DNA of 64,000 nt from Microbispora sp. NBC_01189 (GTDB lineage Bacteria > Actinomycetota > Actinomycetes > Streptosporangiales > Streptosporangiaceae). Both the position numbers and the translations under genes were made by a program. The stretch lies in NCBI RefSeq assembly GCF_036010665.1, contig NZ_CP108581.1:5947501-6011500 (forward strand), written 5' to 3'. Under the pieces are notes generated by a model. That model was not told where the DNA came from and did no database searches. It saw nothing but the letters and a program-made list of their open reading frames with translations. This document shows positions 62,887-64,000 of this stretch, in pieces (position 1 is the first letter of the stretch; every line of letters begins with the position of its first letter).

Positions 62887-64000
62887 CGGCCCGGGCCGTA
62901 CTTGTCCAGCACGTTGTCGGTCATCCACTGCCTGAGCCGGTCGCCGCCGCCGCTGGTCTTCCAGGTGGAGACGGCGGCCCGGACCTCGGAGACCTCCGTT
63001 CTCCCGTGGTAGCAGTCCTTGACGGCGTCCTCCACGGCCTGCGCGGCACCGGCCGCCGACAGCGACCGGGGCAGGCCGATGTTCATGTTCCAGAAGACCG
63101 GCTTGTAGAGCGCCCTGACGTTGGCGGCCTGCCAGGCGGCGTGGTCCCGGGTGACGACGGAGGCGCCGGGGTTGCTGATCACGGCGGGCGGCGAGGCCAG
63201 GAACGGGAAGGTCATCGCCTGGACGAACTTCCTGCCGTCGTCGGTCGCGGCCGGAACCCCGTCCTTCATCGTGAAGTGGACGCCCTCGACCCCGAAGTTC
63301 ACCATCGTGTACTCGGCCGAACCGAAGGGGGCCGCCAGATAGTCGGCGACCGCCAGCAGTTCCTCGATCTGGTCCGGCCGCAGCCCGCTGTTGAGATAGC
63401 TGACGACGTTCGTGGAGGGTCCCATGGCGACGCGGGGCGCGCTCGTGCCGTCGGCGGCGAAGAAGTCGAAGGCGCCGCGGCGGTAGTCCTCGTCGGCGGC
63501 GGTGCCGGACTGGTGGTCGGCGACGCTCCAGGCGCCGGTGCCGCCCCCACTGATCAGCACCTTTCCCGAGTAGAAGCGGGTGGCGGCGTCCGTGTTCCGG
63601 CCGGCGACGGCGTCCGGATGCAGGTAGCCGGCCCGCGCCATGCGGTGGTGCCAGTCGAGCGCCTCGAAGAACTGCGGCATCTCGTACTTGTGGATCAGCC
63701 TGCCGTCCTGGACGTCCCACGTCAGGGGGACGTTCCAGGCGGGGAAGAGATAGGTCCACACGTCGTCGAAGGCCCAGACGCCGCGTCTGGCGTCCGTCAG
63801 CTCCTTGCCCAGGCTCATCAGGTCGTCGGCCGACCGCACCTGGCCGGGGGTGATTCCCTTCGCCTCCAGGAGGTCCCGGCGGTGGAAGACGGCGCCCGCG
63901 ACGACGAAGTCGCTGGAGAAGGAGGGGATGCCGAACAACCTGTCGCCCCACGCGCCGGTCTGCCAGGCGCCGGTCGGGATGGCGGCGAGGTTCGGATATC
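62883..64000 (-). CDS. Extracellular solute-binding protein of the oligosaccharide transporter (N-terminus beyond window)
   Basis: The frame is open to the right edge, giving about 371 C-terminal residues. Features fit family-1 extracellular solute-binding proteins of the LplA type: GIPSFSSDFVVAGAVFHRRD, VWAFDDVWTYLFPAWNVPLTW, EALDWHHRMARAGYLHPDA, SGLRPDQIEELLAVADYLAAP and a C-terminal LRQWMTDNVLDKYGPGR. The signal peptide and lipobox must lie outside. First gene of the leftward operon with the LplB- and MalG-like permeases; likely binds fucosylated or xylan-type oligosaccharides released by the neighbouring enzymes (inference). Confidence 0.88.
   Translation of the reverse strand, partial: YPNLAAIPTGAWQTGAWGDRLFGIPSFSSDFVVAGAVFHRRDLLEAKGITPGQVRSADDLMSLGKELTDARRGVWAFDDVWTYLFPAWNVPLTWDVQDGRLIHKYEMPQFFEALDWHHRMARAGYLHPDAVAGRNTDAATRFYSGKVLISGGGTGAWSVADHQSGTAADEDYRRGAFDFFAADGTSAPRVAMGPSTNVVSYLNSGLRPDQIEELLAVADYLAAPFGSAEYTMVNFGVEGVHFTMKDGVPAATDDGRKFVQAMTFPFLASPPAVISNPGASVVTRDHAAWQAANVRALYKPVFWNMNIGLPRSLSAAGAAQAVEDAVKDCYHGRTEVSEVRAAVSTWKTSGGGDRLRQWMTDNVLDKYGPGR

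Noticed and set aside
61951-63951. Long minus-strand frame of 666 codons
   Set aside because: Only its last 311 codons, from GTG 62886, are real permease; the rest is an out-of-frame reading of the binding-protein gene.

Overview
The window is about 70% GC and codes almost entirely in GC3-rich frames. It carries ROK- and LacI-regulated sugar ABC operons, many secreted multidomain glycan-active proteins (CBM2, CBM6, ricin-B, ThuA and PQQ-dehydrogenase modules), MMPL and acyl-CoA carboxylase genes and a DosR/DosS-type two-component pair. This points to a soil actinomycete, probably of the Streptosporangiales. That placement is an inference from gene content; no rRNA or complete tRNA is present.

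Layout. 1-4.0 kb: two secreted ThuA / glucose-sorbosone dehydrogenase proteins with CBM6 modules, closed by a perfect hairpin. 4.0-6.8 kb: a graveyard of gene and IS remnants (ACC deaminase tail, a MITE-like element, HsaA-like monooxygenase, IstB, IS1634-like and ISL3-like fragments, a tRNA-like 3' half). 6.8-13.8 kb: a sugar operon read leftward (short leader ORF, ATPase, two permeases, binding lipoprotein, TIM-barrel isomerase) and a divergent ROK repressor, with a promoter/operator between them. 14.0-19.1 kb: a secreted protein and a 1439-residue ThuA / PQQ-dehydrogenase / cupredoxin / ricin protein. 19.3-21.9 kb: a lipoprotein and an MMPL transporter. 21.9-30.5 kb: a second decayed zone (metallopeptidase fragment, broken pepN, truncated arsR, a P47K-like GTPase gene split by an ISAs1-type IS with a 10-bp target duplication, broken acyl-CoA carboxylase genes) around an apparently intact ArsM-GNAT fusion gene.

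30.5-49.4 kb: an oxygen-limitation island resembling the mycobacterial DosR regulon. It holds an Acg-type nitroreductase, an HPF-like protein, AdhE, a DosR-like regulator, a DosS-like GAF kinase, DoxX, a truncated carbonic anhydrase, pyruvate formate-lyase and its activase, a CBS-BON protein, a broken GAPDH, a zinc alcohol dehydrogenase and a CtpF-like P-type ATPase. Boxes resembling GGGAC(C/T)TTCGGCCC, or a variant of it, lie upstream of many of these genes. Together they suggest fermentation of pyruvate to formate, acetyl-CoA and ethanol under hypoxia, although GAPDH and carbonic anhydrase are broken here. 49.5-50.8 kb: a methyltransferase and a Nudix hydrolase. 51.0-64 kb: a secreted glycan-degradation locus (GH5-CBM2, GH51-like-FN3-CBM2, two GH29-ricin fucosidases), a LacI regulator and an oligosaccharide ABC transporter running off the right edge.

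A striking general feature is how many genes are broken by clean internal deletions, single-base indels or point changes. This may be real decay of a rearranged chromosomal region, or partly an assembly or consensus problem. The sequence alone cannot decide between these.
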